DNA of 64,000 nucleotides from JACPFJ01 sp036504875 (GCA_036504875.1 DASXUK010000007.1:1-64000), one strand, 5' to 3'; counted from the stretch's first letter, positions 45,248-55,000 are shown. Numbers and translations: made by a program. Notes: a model not told the origin generated them from the letters alone.

Positions 45248-46663
45248 TTAAAACGTATGCCTCGACCGGAACTGATCCCCGGTAAACCAGCCCCTGATAT
45301 ACTCAAAGCTGTTCAGTAATACCTTCAGCGCACCTTTCTGCTTATTCCTGACAAAGTAATTTTCTGAAAACATGGCCGGGCTGAAAAAAATCTTAATGTT
45401 TTCCCAATTCATGATCCGATTGAGCTGCTGTACAGTCAGATGACGGGTTCTTACGTTGCAGATAAAACCGGTATATCTGCTCAGGTTGTCCGGGTTAGTT
45501 ACCAGTCCGGCCTTGAGCAGCTCTTGACGGATACGGGTCCCGGGGTAGGGGGTGACACACTGAACATAGGGCAGGTCGACCTTGAGCTTTTTGGCAGCGC
45601 GAAAAACATCCCGGATATCCTGGCCGGTGTCATCGGGGTTACCGATGATGAATCCGCCCATGACCGCTATTTGATGCTTCCGCAACAATTTGACGGCTAG
45701 CTCCGCTTTCTCCCGGATGTCTCCCTTTTGAAAATCCAGGAGGGTTTTCGTCTGTACCGATTCGATCCCCAGGAAAACCATCTTGAAGTTGGCCCGCGCC
45801 AGCAGTGGGATCAGTTCCAAGTCGCTGACAATGCCCGCCACGGATGCTTGCACCAGATATTCCATGCCGTCCAGGCGGTTTTCGATAATGGCTTGGGCTA
45901 GATGCTTGAAACGGTTCGCATCCAGGGTGATATTGTCGTCGACCAGCAATACGGCTTCCGTCCCGAGGCGCCGCAACTCCTTCAGATCGGCTACTACCCG
46001 GTCGATGCCATAGTAGCGAAAACTCGTGCCGTACATCCCTGATATCGAGCAAAAGGTGCAGGGCATGGTGCAGCCGCGAGAGGTTTCTACGCAGTCCATT
46101 TTTTTGTTGAAATAGGTGAACTGATTCAAAAGGCGGGCCCGCCTGTCTGGCAGCGGTAGGAGGTTCAGGTCGAGGAGCTTGCCGGGCGGGTTGTGAATGA
46201 ATACCCCGGCCCGCGTCCATGACAAGCCCGGCACCGATTCAAACCCCCGCTTACCTTCCAGGGCCTCCGCCAACAATGGAAAGGCCTGTTCCCCTTCGCC
46301 GCGGATAAGAAAATCAAAGGGCGGCTTTGTTTCTTCTGTAAGATTTTCACAAGCCAAAGTGGCATGGTAGCCCCCCAGAACGATTTTGGCCCCCGGGGCA
46401 CAGTTCCGGCATAGAGCCATCACCTTCAGCGCACTATCGTATTGGAAGCTCATGCTGCTTATGCCGATCAGTTGCGGATCGAATTGTTGTAATAAGCCCT
46501 GCAGCCATAGATTGATCTTTTTATGGACCAGCACCAGATCGGCAATCTGCACCGCATGTTGGCTGAGATTGGCGGCGATTGAACACAGCCCCAGATTAGG
46601 CACCTTGATTATCCGGTGAAAATTATTGGCAGCATCCGGCATCGCCAAAAGGAGGATCCTCAT
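45248..46663 (-). CDS. Second B12-binding radical SAM protein
   Basis: A 471-aa enzyme from ATG 46663, which follows AAAGGATG; the longer frame to 46717 is less likely. B12-binding part about residues 1-140 (MRILLLAMPDAANNFHRI, ISSMSFQYDSALKVM, IVLGGYHATL). Radical SAM Cys residues are C198, C202 and C205 (GCTMPCTFCSISG). The layout is that of the BchE/HpnJ-like group working on lipids, tetrapyrroles and polyketides. It converges on the polyketide-synthase gene and is a probable tailoring enzyme for the same pathway. Exact reaction unknown. Confidence 0.85.
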   Translation of the reverse strand: MRILLLAMPDAANNFHRIIKVPNLGLCSIAANLSQHAVQIADLVLVHKKINLWLQGLLQQFDPQLIGISSMSFQYDSALKVMALCRNCAPGAKIVLGGYHATLACENLTEETKPPFDFLIRGEGEQAFPLLAEALEGKRGFESVPGLSWTRAGVFIHNPPGKLLDLNLLPLPDRRARLLNQFTYFNKKMDCVETSRGCTMPCTFCSISGMYGTSFRYYGIDRVVADLKELRRLGTEAVLLVDDNITLDANRFKHLAQAIIENRLDGMEYLVQASVAGIVSDLELIPLLARANFKMVFLGIESVQTKTLLDFQKGDIREKAELAVKLLRKHQIAVMGGFIIGNPDDTGQDIRDVFRAAKKLKVDLPYVQCVTPYPGTRIRQELLKAGLVTNPDNLSRYTGFICNVRTRHLTVQQLNRIMNWENIKIFFSPAMFSENYFVRNKQKGALKVLLNSFEYIRGWFTGDQFRSRHTF

Positions 46664-46838
46664 GTCGCATCCTTTTTCAAGAAAAGGTACACATTGTTGA
46701 CTGGTCGAACCATCCAATTATAATTCCAAACAGCAGTTAATAAAGCAGACGCCATAAAAGTTTTACCGGTACAGGCTGTCAGAGAAAGTCTTGTTGAGTA
46801 AGTTACAGGGGGTGTGCTTGGGGTGGGCTGTTCACCGA

Positions 46839-47366
46839 CTACACATCGATTAATCTTAGATATTCCTGCTCTGTCACCAGCTCTCGCGTGCTCTCGACCC
46901 GGTCGATAAAAACCAGCCCCTGGACATGATCAAACTCATGCTGGAATACCCGCGCCAGGAAGTCCACGTACTCCTCTTCCCGGGTTTCACCCGTCCGGGT
47001 CAGATAGCGAACGCCGATCCGCCGGTGCCGGGGGACCAGGCCGCGCAGCCCGGGGATGCTCAGGCAACCCTCCCAACCCTTTTCTTTCTCGTCAGACACC
47101 CACAGGATCTCCGGATTGATCATGGTTGTCGGCGCCATCAGCGGTGCGTGGGGGTAGCGCGGGTTCGGCCGCGACGCAACGATGAAAAGGGAGAGCGGCT
47201 CAAACACCTGTGGCGCGGCGATCCCCACGCCGTTGGCATCCGCTACGGTCACCAACAGGTCTTCGATCAGGACCTGGATGACAGGGGCGGCCGGATCGGC
47301 GATTTTGCCCGCCACACCCCGCAGAACCGGCTGCCCTAGCTGGGCAATCTCTCTGATAACAGGCAT
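46839..47366 (-). CDS. def: Peptide deformylase
   Basis: A 175-aa metalloenzyme that removes the formyl group from nascent proteins. ATG 47366 is preceded by GAGGTAA and gives family length; the longer frame to 47495 is rejected. Motifs: GVGIAAPQ at about residue 46, EGCLS with metal ligand C101, and HEFDH with H143, E144 and H147. No fmt gene is adjacent. A complete, apparently active form with the EGCLS Leu of classical deformylases. Confidence 0.95.
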   Translation of the reverse strand: MPVIREIAQLGQPVLRGVAGKIADPAAPVIQVLIEDLLVTVADANGVGIAAPQVFEPLSLFIVASRPNPRYPHAPLMAPTTMINPEILWVSDEKEKGWEGCLSIPGLRGLVPRHRRIGVRYLTRTGETREEEYVDFLARVFQHEFDHVQGLVFIDRVESTRELVTEQEYLRLIDV

Positions 47367-47571
47367 AGTTACCTCTGGTTTTGCATCACCTGCTTCCCAT
47401 ATTATAATTCTCATGACTGTGGAAGCAAAGCGCTGAATCAATGGTATTTTGAAAAGGCTGTTTGCAAGCGCTATACCCGCCAAAATTGGTTCCAATACTA
47501 TCCATTAGCAAATATCTTGCTAAACTTTAACTTTAGATCAACAGCAGATAAATATGCAGGAGGTAACTTGT

Positions 47572-48330
47572 ATGGAAGAAAAGATTAGTCTTCGAGGGCG
47601 TAATATTGCTGTTCTGGCTGCGGACGGCTTTGAAAAGATCGAACTCTCGGTTCCTCTAAAAGCGCTACGTCTGGCAGGTGCCAGTGTTGATATAATCTCG
47701 CTCAGATCAGGCCGGATCAGAGGAGTCAACCTGCATGAGCCGGCCGGCAGGATTGCCGTCACCAAGGTGGTGCAGGATGCTGATCCTGCTGATTACTATG
47801 GCCTATATATCCCGGGCGGGTACATAAGCCCGGATCTGATGCGGCAATCAGCCGAGGTGCGCGAGTTCGTACGCAGTTTTGATATAGCCAACAAATCAAT
47901 CGCCTCAATCTGCCATGGCCCGTGGGTGCTGGTTTCCGCCGGGCTCCTGGAAGGCCGAACCATTACCTCCTGGCCCGGAATCCGCGATGACATCGTCAAT
48001 GCAGGTGCAGTCTGGCTGGATCAGGATCTGGTTCGGGACGGCAACTTTTTGACCAGTCGTGGACCACAGGACCTGGCGGTATTTGTGCCGGCGATGGTCG
48101 AGCTGTTTCATGACATAGCCCCGGCTCAGAGGATAACCAGGACCGGCGCGAGTTCCGCGCCGCAACGAATTGAGCCGCCTCAGGCTGTGCTGAATGCCAT
48201 GAAATGGATGCCGAGTCCGTCGCTGAGAACTGCTGTCGGACTGGGTATGGTTGCTCTGGGGGCGGCTGCCATGCGACGGCGGCGTTTTGAACCAGCCACT
48301 GCAGAAGAGTCTAAAAAGGCTGCTGCCTGA
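47572..48330 (+). CDS. PfpI/DJ-1-family protein with C-terminal extension
   Basis: A 252-aa protein from ATG 47572, which has AGGAGG nine bases before it; the ATG 47554 inside that site is rejected. Core of PfpI: NIAVLAADGFEKIELSVPL with the acidic partner near residue 24, YIPGGYISPDLMR, and the nucleophile C114 with H115 in SICHGPWVL. The last about 60 residues add a linker and one probable membrane helix (VGLGMVALGAAAMRRRR), unlike plain PfpI proteins of about 170 aa. Probably a protective amidase/deglycase-like protein tethered to the membrane. Followed 36 bases later by alcohol dehydrogenase. Confidence 0.85.
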   Translation: MEEKISLRGRNIAVLAADGFEKIELSVPLKALRLAGASVDIISLRSGRIRGVNLHEPAGRIAVTKVVQDADPADYYGLYIPGGYISPDLMRQSAEVREFVRSFDIANKSIASICHGPWVLVSAGLLEGRTITSWPGIRDDIVNAGAVWLDQDLVRDGNFLTSRGPQDLAVFVPAMVELFHDIAPAQRITRTGASSAPQRIEPPQAVLNAMKWMPSPSLRTAVGLGMVALGAAAMRRRRFEPATAEESKKAAA

Positions 48331-48366
48331 ATACCGTTTATTTAAGCCAGAAAAAGGAGACCTCCC

Positions 48367-49422
48367 ATGCTGAAAACATCTGCTTATGCAGCCTTGGGCC
48401 CAGCAGCTTTGTTGGTGCCGCGTAACATCGAGCGTCGCGAGCCTGGCCCGCATGACGTGCTGATCGATATTCTCTACTGCGGGGTCTGTCACTCGGATAT
48501 CCATCAGGTCCGTGACGAGTGGGGTGGCTCGATCTTCCCCATGGTGCCCGGGCATGAAATTGCCGGCAAGGTCGTGAAGGTCGGTGGTGAAGTGGGGAGA
48601 TGGAATAGCGGCGATATCGTCGGCGTCGGTTGTTTCGTTGACTCCTGTCGCGAATGCGAACCCTGCCGGAGCGGCGAAGAGCAGTTTTGCGTGCAGGGAA
48701 TGGTTGCCACCTATAACTCTTACGAACGTGACGGCAAAACTCCCACCTACGGCGGCTATTCAACCCGCATTACAGTAAACGAGGATTATGTTCTGCGTAT
48801 TCCGGAGGGGATGCCGCTTGAGCGCACTGCGCCGCTGATGTGCGCCGGGATTACAACCTACTCGCCCCTAAAGCACTTTGGCGTTAAGCCTGGGGATCAT
48901 GTTGCAATTGTCGGCTTGGGGGGGCTGGGCCATATGGGGGTCAAGATCGCCAAGGCCATGGGGGCCAAGGTCACGGTACTCAGCCACTCCCCTGGCAAGC
49001 GCCAGGAGGCCATGAACCTGGGTGCGGATGACTTCATTGCCACCAGTGACAGGAAGGTTTTTAAAAAGCATACTTTGGCCTTTGAATTCATTCTGGATAC
49101 GGTTTCCGCCCAGCATGATTACAACGCTTATCTTAACCTCTTGAAACATGACGGGACCATGGTTTTGATCGGCATACCCGAGCCGACCCTGCTTTCGGCT
49201 GCGCCGCTGGTACTGCAGCGCAGGCGGCTGGCTGGTTCGCTGATCGGCGGGATCAAAGAGACACAGGAGATGCTGGATTTTTGTGCCGCACACGATGTAG
49301 TCGCCGATGTGGAGGTTATCCCGATCCAGCGCATCAACGAAGCCTATGAACGGGTGATCAGGAGTGATGTGCGCTACCGCTTCGTCATTGATATCAGTAG
49401 TCTGAAGGGTACCGAGTATTGA
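48367..49422 (+). CDS. Zinc-dependent alcohol dehydrogenase (CAD/YahK type)
   Basis: A 351-aa medium-chain dehydrogenase. Catalytic zinc ligands: C41 in YCGVCHSD and H63-E64 in VPGHEIAG; structural zinc by C94, C97, C100 and C108. The coenzyme motif is GLGGLGHMGVKIAKAMGAKV. CHSDIHQ and GGYSTR are typical of the cinnamyl-alcohol-dehydrogenase/YahK branch, which reduces many aldehydes with NADPH. AAGGAG before ATG. Together with PfpI it may form an aldehyde-handling pair. A GC-rich hairpin follows at 49453. Confidence 0.9.
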   Translation: MLKTSAYAALGPAALLVPRNIERREPGPHDVLIDILYCGVCHSDIHQVRDEWGGSIFPMVPGHEIAGKVVKVGGEVGRWNSGDIVGVGCFVDSCRECEPCRSGEEQFCVQGMVATYNSYERDGKTPTYGGYSTRITVNEDYVLRIPEGMPLERTAPLMCAGITTYSPLKHFGVKPGDHVAIVGLGGLGHMGVKIAKAMGAKVTVLSHSPGKRQEAMNLGADDFIATSDRKVFKKHTLAFEFILDTVSAQHDYNAYLNLLKHDGTMVLIGIPEPTLLSAAPLVLQRRRLAGSLIGGIKETQEMLDFCAAHDVVADVEVIPIQRINEAYERVIRSDVRYRFVIDISSLKGTEY

Positions 49423-49452
49423 AATACCAAGGCATTATCTAAGTTGTTGCTT

Positions 49453-49476
49453 GGGCCGCACCTGTGCATGCGGCCC
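49453..49476 (+). terminator. GC-rich hairpin after the dehydrogenase
   Basis: GGGCCGCA and TGCGGCCC form a perfect 8-bp stem with an 8-base loop, about 30 bases after the stop. No T run follows, so it would be a weak or factor-assisted terminator, or simply stabilise the transcript end. Confidence 0.45.
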
Positions 49477-49590
49477 GCAGCTCCACATCTCTGTTGATAT
49501 TACAGCCGCCTTGTCCCCCTACTGTTACTGCATCCTTTGCAACCCCCGCCTAAAAATTTATTGACTGATGGGTCGTAAAAGTAGTAAAAA

Positions 49591-49606
49591 GAATGAACGT
49601 TCATTC
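49591..49606. promoter_or_regulatory. TetR operator, copy 1
   Basis: The perfect 16-base palindrome GAATGAACGTTCATTC lies 14 bases before the tetR start. A copy differing in one base lies before the efflux genes at 50265-50280. Position and pairing suggest the regulator binds both sites. Confidence 0.8.
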
Positions 49607-49620
49607 CGTGGGGAGAAAAG

Positions 49621-50196
49621 ATGGAGAAATGTGATAAGCGGGAAATAATAATGAAAGCTGCGCTGGAGATGGTTGCCGAGCATGGCTTTCATGGCTCGCC
49701 CATGGCGATGATTGCCGAGCGGGCCGGGGTAGGGGCCGGGACCATTTACCGGTATTTTGAGAATAAAGAGGTGCTGATCCAGGAGTTGTACCGGGATCTG
49801 GAAGATAGGATTTTTCCGGTCCTGCTGGAAGGCTACGTACCGGAGAGGCCGATCAGGGAGCGCTTCCTCCATCTTGGCACCGCCTGGCTTCGTTATGTCA
49901 TCAACAACCCGCTTGATTTCCTATACCTGGAGCAGTTTCACAACTCCCCCTATGGGGTTGAGTTCCGGCGGGACAAGATACTTGGCAAAAAGGAAGGCTG
50001 CGGCCCGTTCCATGATCTATTCAACGACGGGATTTCACAGCAGGTTATCAAGGGACTCCCCCTGGTAATCCTGTTTTCGCTTTTTTTCGGTCCACTGGTG
50101 GCGGTGGCGCGGGACCACATCCTGAGTTTCGTGACTTTGGACGACGCCCTGATTGCCCTTACCGTAGAAGCCTGCTGGGACGGGGTTAAACGTTGA
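49621..50196 (+). CDS. TetR/AcrR-family repressor of the efflux system
   Basis: A 191-aa regulator. The N-terminal helix-turn-helix is complete: IIMKAALEMVAEHGFHGSPMAMIAERAGVGAGTIYRYFENKEVLI (given by positions about 9-53; the recognition helix is GAGTIYRYF). The C-terminal part is the variable ligand-binding domain. Two matching palindromes flank the gene, one before it and one before the efflux genes, so it probably represses itself and the pump, with release by a toxic compound. TetR before RND genes is a standard arrangement. Confidence 0.9.
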   Translation: MEKCDKREIIMKAALEMVAEHGFHGSPMAMIAERAGVGAGTIYRYFENKEVLIQELYRDLEDRIFPVLLEGYVPERPIRERFLHLGTAWLRYVINNPLDFLYLEQFHNSPYGVEFRRDKILGKKEGCGPFHDLFNDGISQQVIKGLPLVILFSLFFGPLVAVARDHILSFVTLDDALIALTVEACWDGVKR

Positions 50197-50263
50197 TTAT
50201 CTGGCGCATATAGGACGTTTCAGACAGGTCTGACAAGTTCAGACGTGTCGGATTAAAAAGCTA

Positions 50264-50281
50264 AGAATGAACATTCATTCT
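50264..50281. promoter_or_regulatory. TetR operator, copy 2, before the efflux genes
   Basis: AGAATGAACATTCATTCT is an 18-base palindrome whose central 16 bases match the copy at 49591-49606 except for one position. It lies between tetR and the membrane-fusion protein. An ATG inside the palindrome (50267) would be an in-frame start, which argues for a later start of that gene. Confidence 0.8.
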
Positions 50282-50305
50282 ATAAATAAAATGACAGAGG
50301 GTTTC

Positions 50306-51709
50306 ATGCAAACAACATTCAGAACCATCTTATTACGGCGGCAATTAAACATGTCAATGGTAGGGGCGGCGCTTGCTCCGCCCAATCGGGGCGCGGCAAG
50401 CAGCGCCCCTACATCGGGGTTGCGATGTTTAGCTGCCGGAGTGATAAAAACAATTGGAGTATTAGCCATTGGCCTGACCATGGCCGGCTGCGGCAATAAA
50501 AAAGCGGCCGGTCCCCCTCAGGCACCACCGCCGGCCGAAGTGGGGGTGGTGACCGTACAGCCGCAACGGGTGGCTCTGACCACCGAGCTACCGGGGCGGA
50601 CTTCCGCTTTTCTGATCGCCGAGGTGCGGCCACAGATCGGTGGTATCGTGCAGAAGCGTCTCTTTACGGAAGGCTCGGATGTAAAAGAAGGGGCGGTACT
50701 ATACCAGATCGATCCCGCCACCTATCAGGCCGCCTTTGCCAGCGCCAAGGCAACGCTTAGCCGGGCCGAGGCCAACGTGGTCCCGATCAGGCTGAAGGCG
50801 GAGCGCTACAAGGAACTGGTAAAGATCAACGCCGTGAGCAAACAGGATTACGATGAAGTGTCGGCCCTGCAAAAACAGGCTGAGGCAGAGATTGAGGGGG
50901 CCAAGGCTGCTCTGGAAACAGCTCAGATTAATCTGGCCTACACCAAGGTGAGGGCGCCAATCTCGGGACGCATCGGCAGATCAGCTGTTACCAACGGTGC
51001 TTTGGTTACCGCCAGTCAGGCTGCCCCTCTGGCAACAATCCAGAGGCTTGACCAGGTCTATGTGGACGTTACCCAGTCGGCATCGGAGCTGCTGCGGCTA
51101 AAGCAGAATCTGGCCGCCGGGCGGGTCAAGAAGGATGGCAATCAGGCAATGGCGAAGCTTATTCTGGAAGATGGGACCGCTTACCCGCTTTCGGGGATCC
51201 TCAAATTCTCCGACGTCACCGTAGACCAGAGCACCGGCTCGGTCACCCTGAGAACGGTCTTTCCTAACCCGAAGCAGATGCTTCTCCCAGGGATGTATGT
51301 CCGGGCCGTGGTGCAGGAAGGCGTGAACGACCGGGCGATCCTGGTGCCCCAGCGGGGCGTCACCCGCAACCCTGCCGGCAGTGCGATGGTGATGGTGATC
51401 GGTGCCGAGGAAAAGGTAGAGCCGCGCATTATCAAGACTGAGAGAACCGTCGGGGACAGCTGGCTTGTCAGCGACGGACTGAAAACAGGAGACCGTGTCA
51501 TCCTGGAAGGGATCCAGAAGGCACGTCCAGGTACCAAGGTGAAAGCGGTGCCGTTCGTGCCTAACCAGACAGCCCAAGCTGGCGCCCCCCAGGGTGGACC
51601 GCAACCAGGGGCACAGCCGGCAGCGTCTGCCTCCGCTCCTGCGCAAACGGCAAAACCAGGCCCTTCTCCGGCTGCACCTGCAGCGCCGGCGACAACGGCT
51701 AAGAAATAG
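50306..51709 (+). CDS. RND efflux periplasmic adaptor lipoprotein
   Basis: Up to 468 aa from ATG 50306 (GAGGG four bases before). The lipobox LTMAGC sits at residue 62, too far for this start; GTG 50441 would place it at residue 17 and is the likely functional start. The remainder is a classical adaptor: lipoyl domain (RPQIGGIVQKRLFTEGSDVKEGAVLYQIDP), coiled-coil hairpin, INLAYTKVRAPISGRIGRS, and beta-barrel part with GSVTLRTVFPNP and LLPGMYV. A palindromic insertion lies between the two candidate starts. The C-terminus is Ala/Pro/Gln-rich. Links the inner-membrane pump to the outer-membrane channel. Confidence 0.9.
   Translation: MQTTFRTILLRRQLNMSMVGAALAPPNRGAASSAPTSGLRCLAAGVIKTIGVLAIGLTMAGCGNKKAAGPPQAPPPAEVGVVTVQPQRVALTTELPGRTSAFLIAEVRPQIGGIVQKRLFTEGSDVKEGAVLYQIDPATYQAAFASAKATLSRAEANVVPIRLKAERYKELVKINAVSKQDYDEVSALQKQAEAEIEGAKAALETAQINLAYTKVRAPISGRIGRSAVTNGALVTASQAAPLATIQRLDQVYVDVTQSASELLRLKQNLAAGRVKKDGNQAMAKLILEDGTAYPLSGILKFSDVTVDQSTGSVTLRTVFPNPKQMLLPGMYVRAVVQEGVNDRAILVPQRGVTRNPAGSAMVMVIGAEEKVEPRIIKTERTVGDSWLVSDGLKTGDRVILEGIQKARPGTKVKAVPFVPNQTAQAGAPQGGPQPGAQPAASASAPAQTAKPGPSPAAPAAPATTAKK
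50360..50412. repeat. GC-rich palindromic repeat inside the adaptor gene's 5' part
   Basis: GTAGGGGCGGCGCTTGC at the left and its imperfect reverse complement GCAAGCAGCGCCCCTAC at the right frame a 53-base element. GTAGGGGCG-type palindromes of this kind are dispersed in many bacterial genomes. It is in frame and adds residues between the candidate starts and the lipobox. Confidence 0.65.
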
Positions 51710-52006
51710 TAGATAAGCTGTCTCACGCAGAGACACAGAGGCGCAGAGAAAAGGCTGAATCAAAAGCCTTTCTCACAAAGCTCACAAAGCTCACGGAGAA
51801 AAACGGGGCGGTTTTAGATTTACTCTGTGCCCTCTGAGAGCTTTAGCGAACGGAAGTGAGCGAGTGAGAGAAATGGTTTTTGTTTTTATCGAAAAATCTG
51901 AATGCCTCGCTGAGAACAGATGCTTTTTTAAATTTTGAGTTTTTATCCATATCCGCGTAGATCCGCTGAATCCGCGACATCCGCGTTCTATTAAGGAGTT
52001 TTTTCT
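51710..52006. repeat. Intergenic repeat block between adaptor and pump genes
   Basis: Several repeat-like pieces follow each other: CTCACGCAGAGACACAGAG at about 51722; AAAGGCT/AGCCTTT stem at 51750-51771; CTCACAAAGCTCACAAAG at about 51772; GAACGGAAGTGAGCGAGTGAG at about 51848-51869; and ATCCGCGTAGATCCGCTGAATCCGCG around 51953-51980 (a run of ATCCGCG units). No gene seen. GGAG before ATG 52007 ends the block. Confidence 0.6.
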
Positions 52007-55000
52007 ATGCCTCGCTTTTTCATAAATCGCCCGATCTTCGCCTGGGTCATCGCCATCATGGTTATGCTGGTTGGTCTGCTGTCGATCAAAAAGCTGCCGG
52101 TCTCCCAGTATCCGCCGATCGCACCGCCGCAGATCGCCATCAACGCCATGTACCCGGGCGCCTCGGCCCAGACCGTACAGGATACGGTCACCCAGGTCAT
52201 CGAGCAGAAACTGAACGGCATCGACAACCTGATTTACATGTCCTCCACCAGCGACTCGGCCGGGGCCGTGACCATTACCCTGACCTTCAAGGCCGGCACC
52301 GATCCAAACATCGCCCAGGTGCAGGTGCAGAATAAGCTGCAGCTGGCCGTGCCGCTGCTCCCGCAGATTGTCCAGCGCTCAGGGATCTCCGTGGTCAAGT
52401 CCACCAGAAACTTCTTGCTGATAGTTGGTCTGGTGTCGGAAGACGGTTCCATGGACCGCAACGCCCTGACCGACTATATGGTCTCCAACCTCCAGGACAT
52501 CGTCAGCCGCCTGGAGGGGGTCGGCGAACTGATGCTGTTCGGCACCCAGAACGCCATGCGGATTTGGGTAAACCCGGTCAAGCTGAATAACTACCACATG
52601 ACCACCATTGATGTTACTACGGCGCTGCAGGCCCAGAACGTCCAGGTGTCAGCCGGACAGTTCGGCGCCGTCCCCGCCAACCAGGGTCAGCAGCTCAATG
52701 CCACCATCAACGCCCGAACCCTGTTGCAGTCGCCCGAGCAGTTTGACGCCATCGTGCTGCGTACGAATCCTGACGGCTCTACGGTCAAGCTGAAGGATGT
52801 GGCTGAAAGTAAAATTGGTACCGAGAACTACGAGATCCAATCATACTACAACGGCAAACCGTTGGGCGGAATGGCCATTCGGCTGGCAGCAGGGGCCAAT
52901 GCCCTGGAGACTGGCAACCGGGTCAAGGCCAAGATGACGGAACTGTCCAGATACCTCCCCGCCGGAGTGAAGGTGGTCTATCCCTACGACACCACCCCCT
53001 TCGTCAAGATTTCCATCGAAGAGGTGGTGCATACTCTGATTGAGGCGGTCTTCCTGGTCTTCATCATCATGTTCCTCTTCCTGCAGAACATTCGCGCCAC
53101 CCTGATCCCGACCATCGCGGTGCCGGTGGTTCTTTTGGGCACCATGGGGGTACTGTCTGCCACCGGTTTCTCCATCAACACTCTGACCATGTTCGCCCTG
53201 GTGATTGTCATCGGACTTTTGGTGGACGACGCCATCGTCGTTGTCGAGAACGTGGAACGCATCATGACCGAGGAAGGGCTTCCACCCAAGGAAGCGACCA
53301 TCAAGTCCATGGGGCAGATTACCAGCGCTCTGTGGGGCATCGCCACCGTCCTGACGGCGGTTTTCCTCCCCATGGCCTTCTTTCCCGGTTCCACCGGCGT
53401 TATCTATCGCCAGTTTTCCATAACCATCATCTCCGCCATGATCCTGTCGGTGCTGGTGGCGATGATCCTGACCCCGGCTCTCTGCGCCACCCTGCTCAAG
53501 CCGGTCGCCAAGGGGCACCATGCCGGGGAATCGGGCTGGTTCAGCTGGTTCTTCCGCTACTTCAACCGGGCCTTTGAATTCTGCCGCCACAACTACGAAG
53601 GGATCGTCGGCCGCTCCTTCGGAAAACCGGTCCGTTACCTGGTGGTGTACGGCGCCATTGTAGGGGCCATGGCTTATTTCTTCCTGCAGCTTCCCACCTC
53701 ATTCCTGCCGGATGAAGACCAGGGCTTCATTATCTGCCAAGTCCAGTTGCCGGCCGGAGCCACTCAAGAGCGGACTATCGAGGTCATACGGCAACTGGAA
53801 CAGCATTTCATGAAGAATGAATCGAAAGCCGTGGAAGGGGTCATTACCGTGGCCGGGTTCAGCTTTGCCGGTCGGGGCCAGAACATGGGACTGGCTTTTG
53901 TCAGGCTCAAGCATTGGGACGTTCGTCAGAGCAAGGATCTGAAGGCGGCGGCCATTGCCGGCCGGGCCATGAAGGCCTTTTCCCAAATCCGCGATGGACT
54001 GGCCTTTGCCTTTTCACCACCGGCGGTACTTGAACTAGGGGTGGCGAACGGATTCGACCTCCAGTTGCAGGATCGTGGCGGACTGGGGCATGAAAAGCTG
54101 ATGGAGGCGCGCAACCAGCTGCTGGGGATGGCCATGAAGAACAAGAAGCTGATGGCGGTGCGTCCCAACGGCCAGGATGATTCGCCCCAGTTCAAGCTGG
54201 ACATCGATGATGTGCGAGCCGGTGCCCTGGGGATTTCTCTGGCTGATGTGAACAACGTGCTGGCTACTGCCTGGGGGAGCTCTTACGTCAACGACTTCAT
54301 CCAGAACGGCCGGGTCAAGAAGGTCTATCTTCAGGCCGACGCCAAGTACCGGATGGTGCCGGAGGATATCAACAGCTGGTATGTAAACAATAAAAAGGGT
54401 GAAATGGTGCCGTTCTCCGCCTTTGCCACTGCCCGCTGGCAGTACGGTTCGCCTCGCCTGGAGCGTTACAATGGCATTCCGGCCGTGGAGATCCTGGGGC
54501 AGGCCGCGCCGGGGATCAGTACCGGAGAAGCCATGGACGAGGTGGAGAAGATGGTGGCCCAGCTGCCGCCGGGCATCGGCTACGAGTGGACCGGCCTCTC
54601 CTACGAGGAAAAGAATGCCGGCGCCCAGGCTCCGGCGCTGTATGCCATCTCACTCCTGGTGGTGTTCCTCTCCGTGGCGGCACTGTATGAAAGTGTTACA
54701 ATCCCGTTGGTCAACCTGCTGATGCTGCCGCTGGGGCTAGTGGGAGCAGTGACAGCAGTAAAACTGCGGGTGTTTCCCAACGATGTCTATCTCCAGATCG
54801 GTCTGCTGACGACTGTCGGGCTTTCCACCAAGAACGCCATCCTGATCATCCAGTTCATCAAGGAACAGATGCATCAAGGACATGAACTGATGGAGGCCAC
54901 CCTGACGGCGGTCAGGATCAGGCTGCGCCCGGTTATCATGACCTCACTAGCCTTCTTCTTCGGCACCCTGCCGCTGGCGCTTACCAAGGGGGCCGGAGCC

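Noticed and set aside
45082..45306. 74-codon minus-strand open frame
   Set aside because: Lies inside the inverted-repeat element and the end of the radical SAM gene; it is explained by the repeat sequence.
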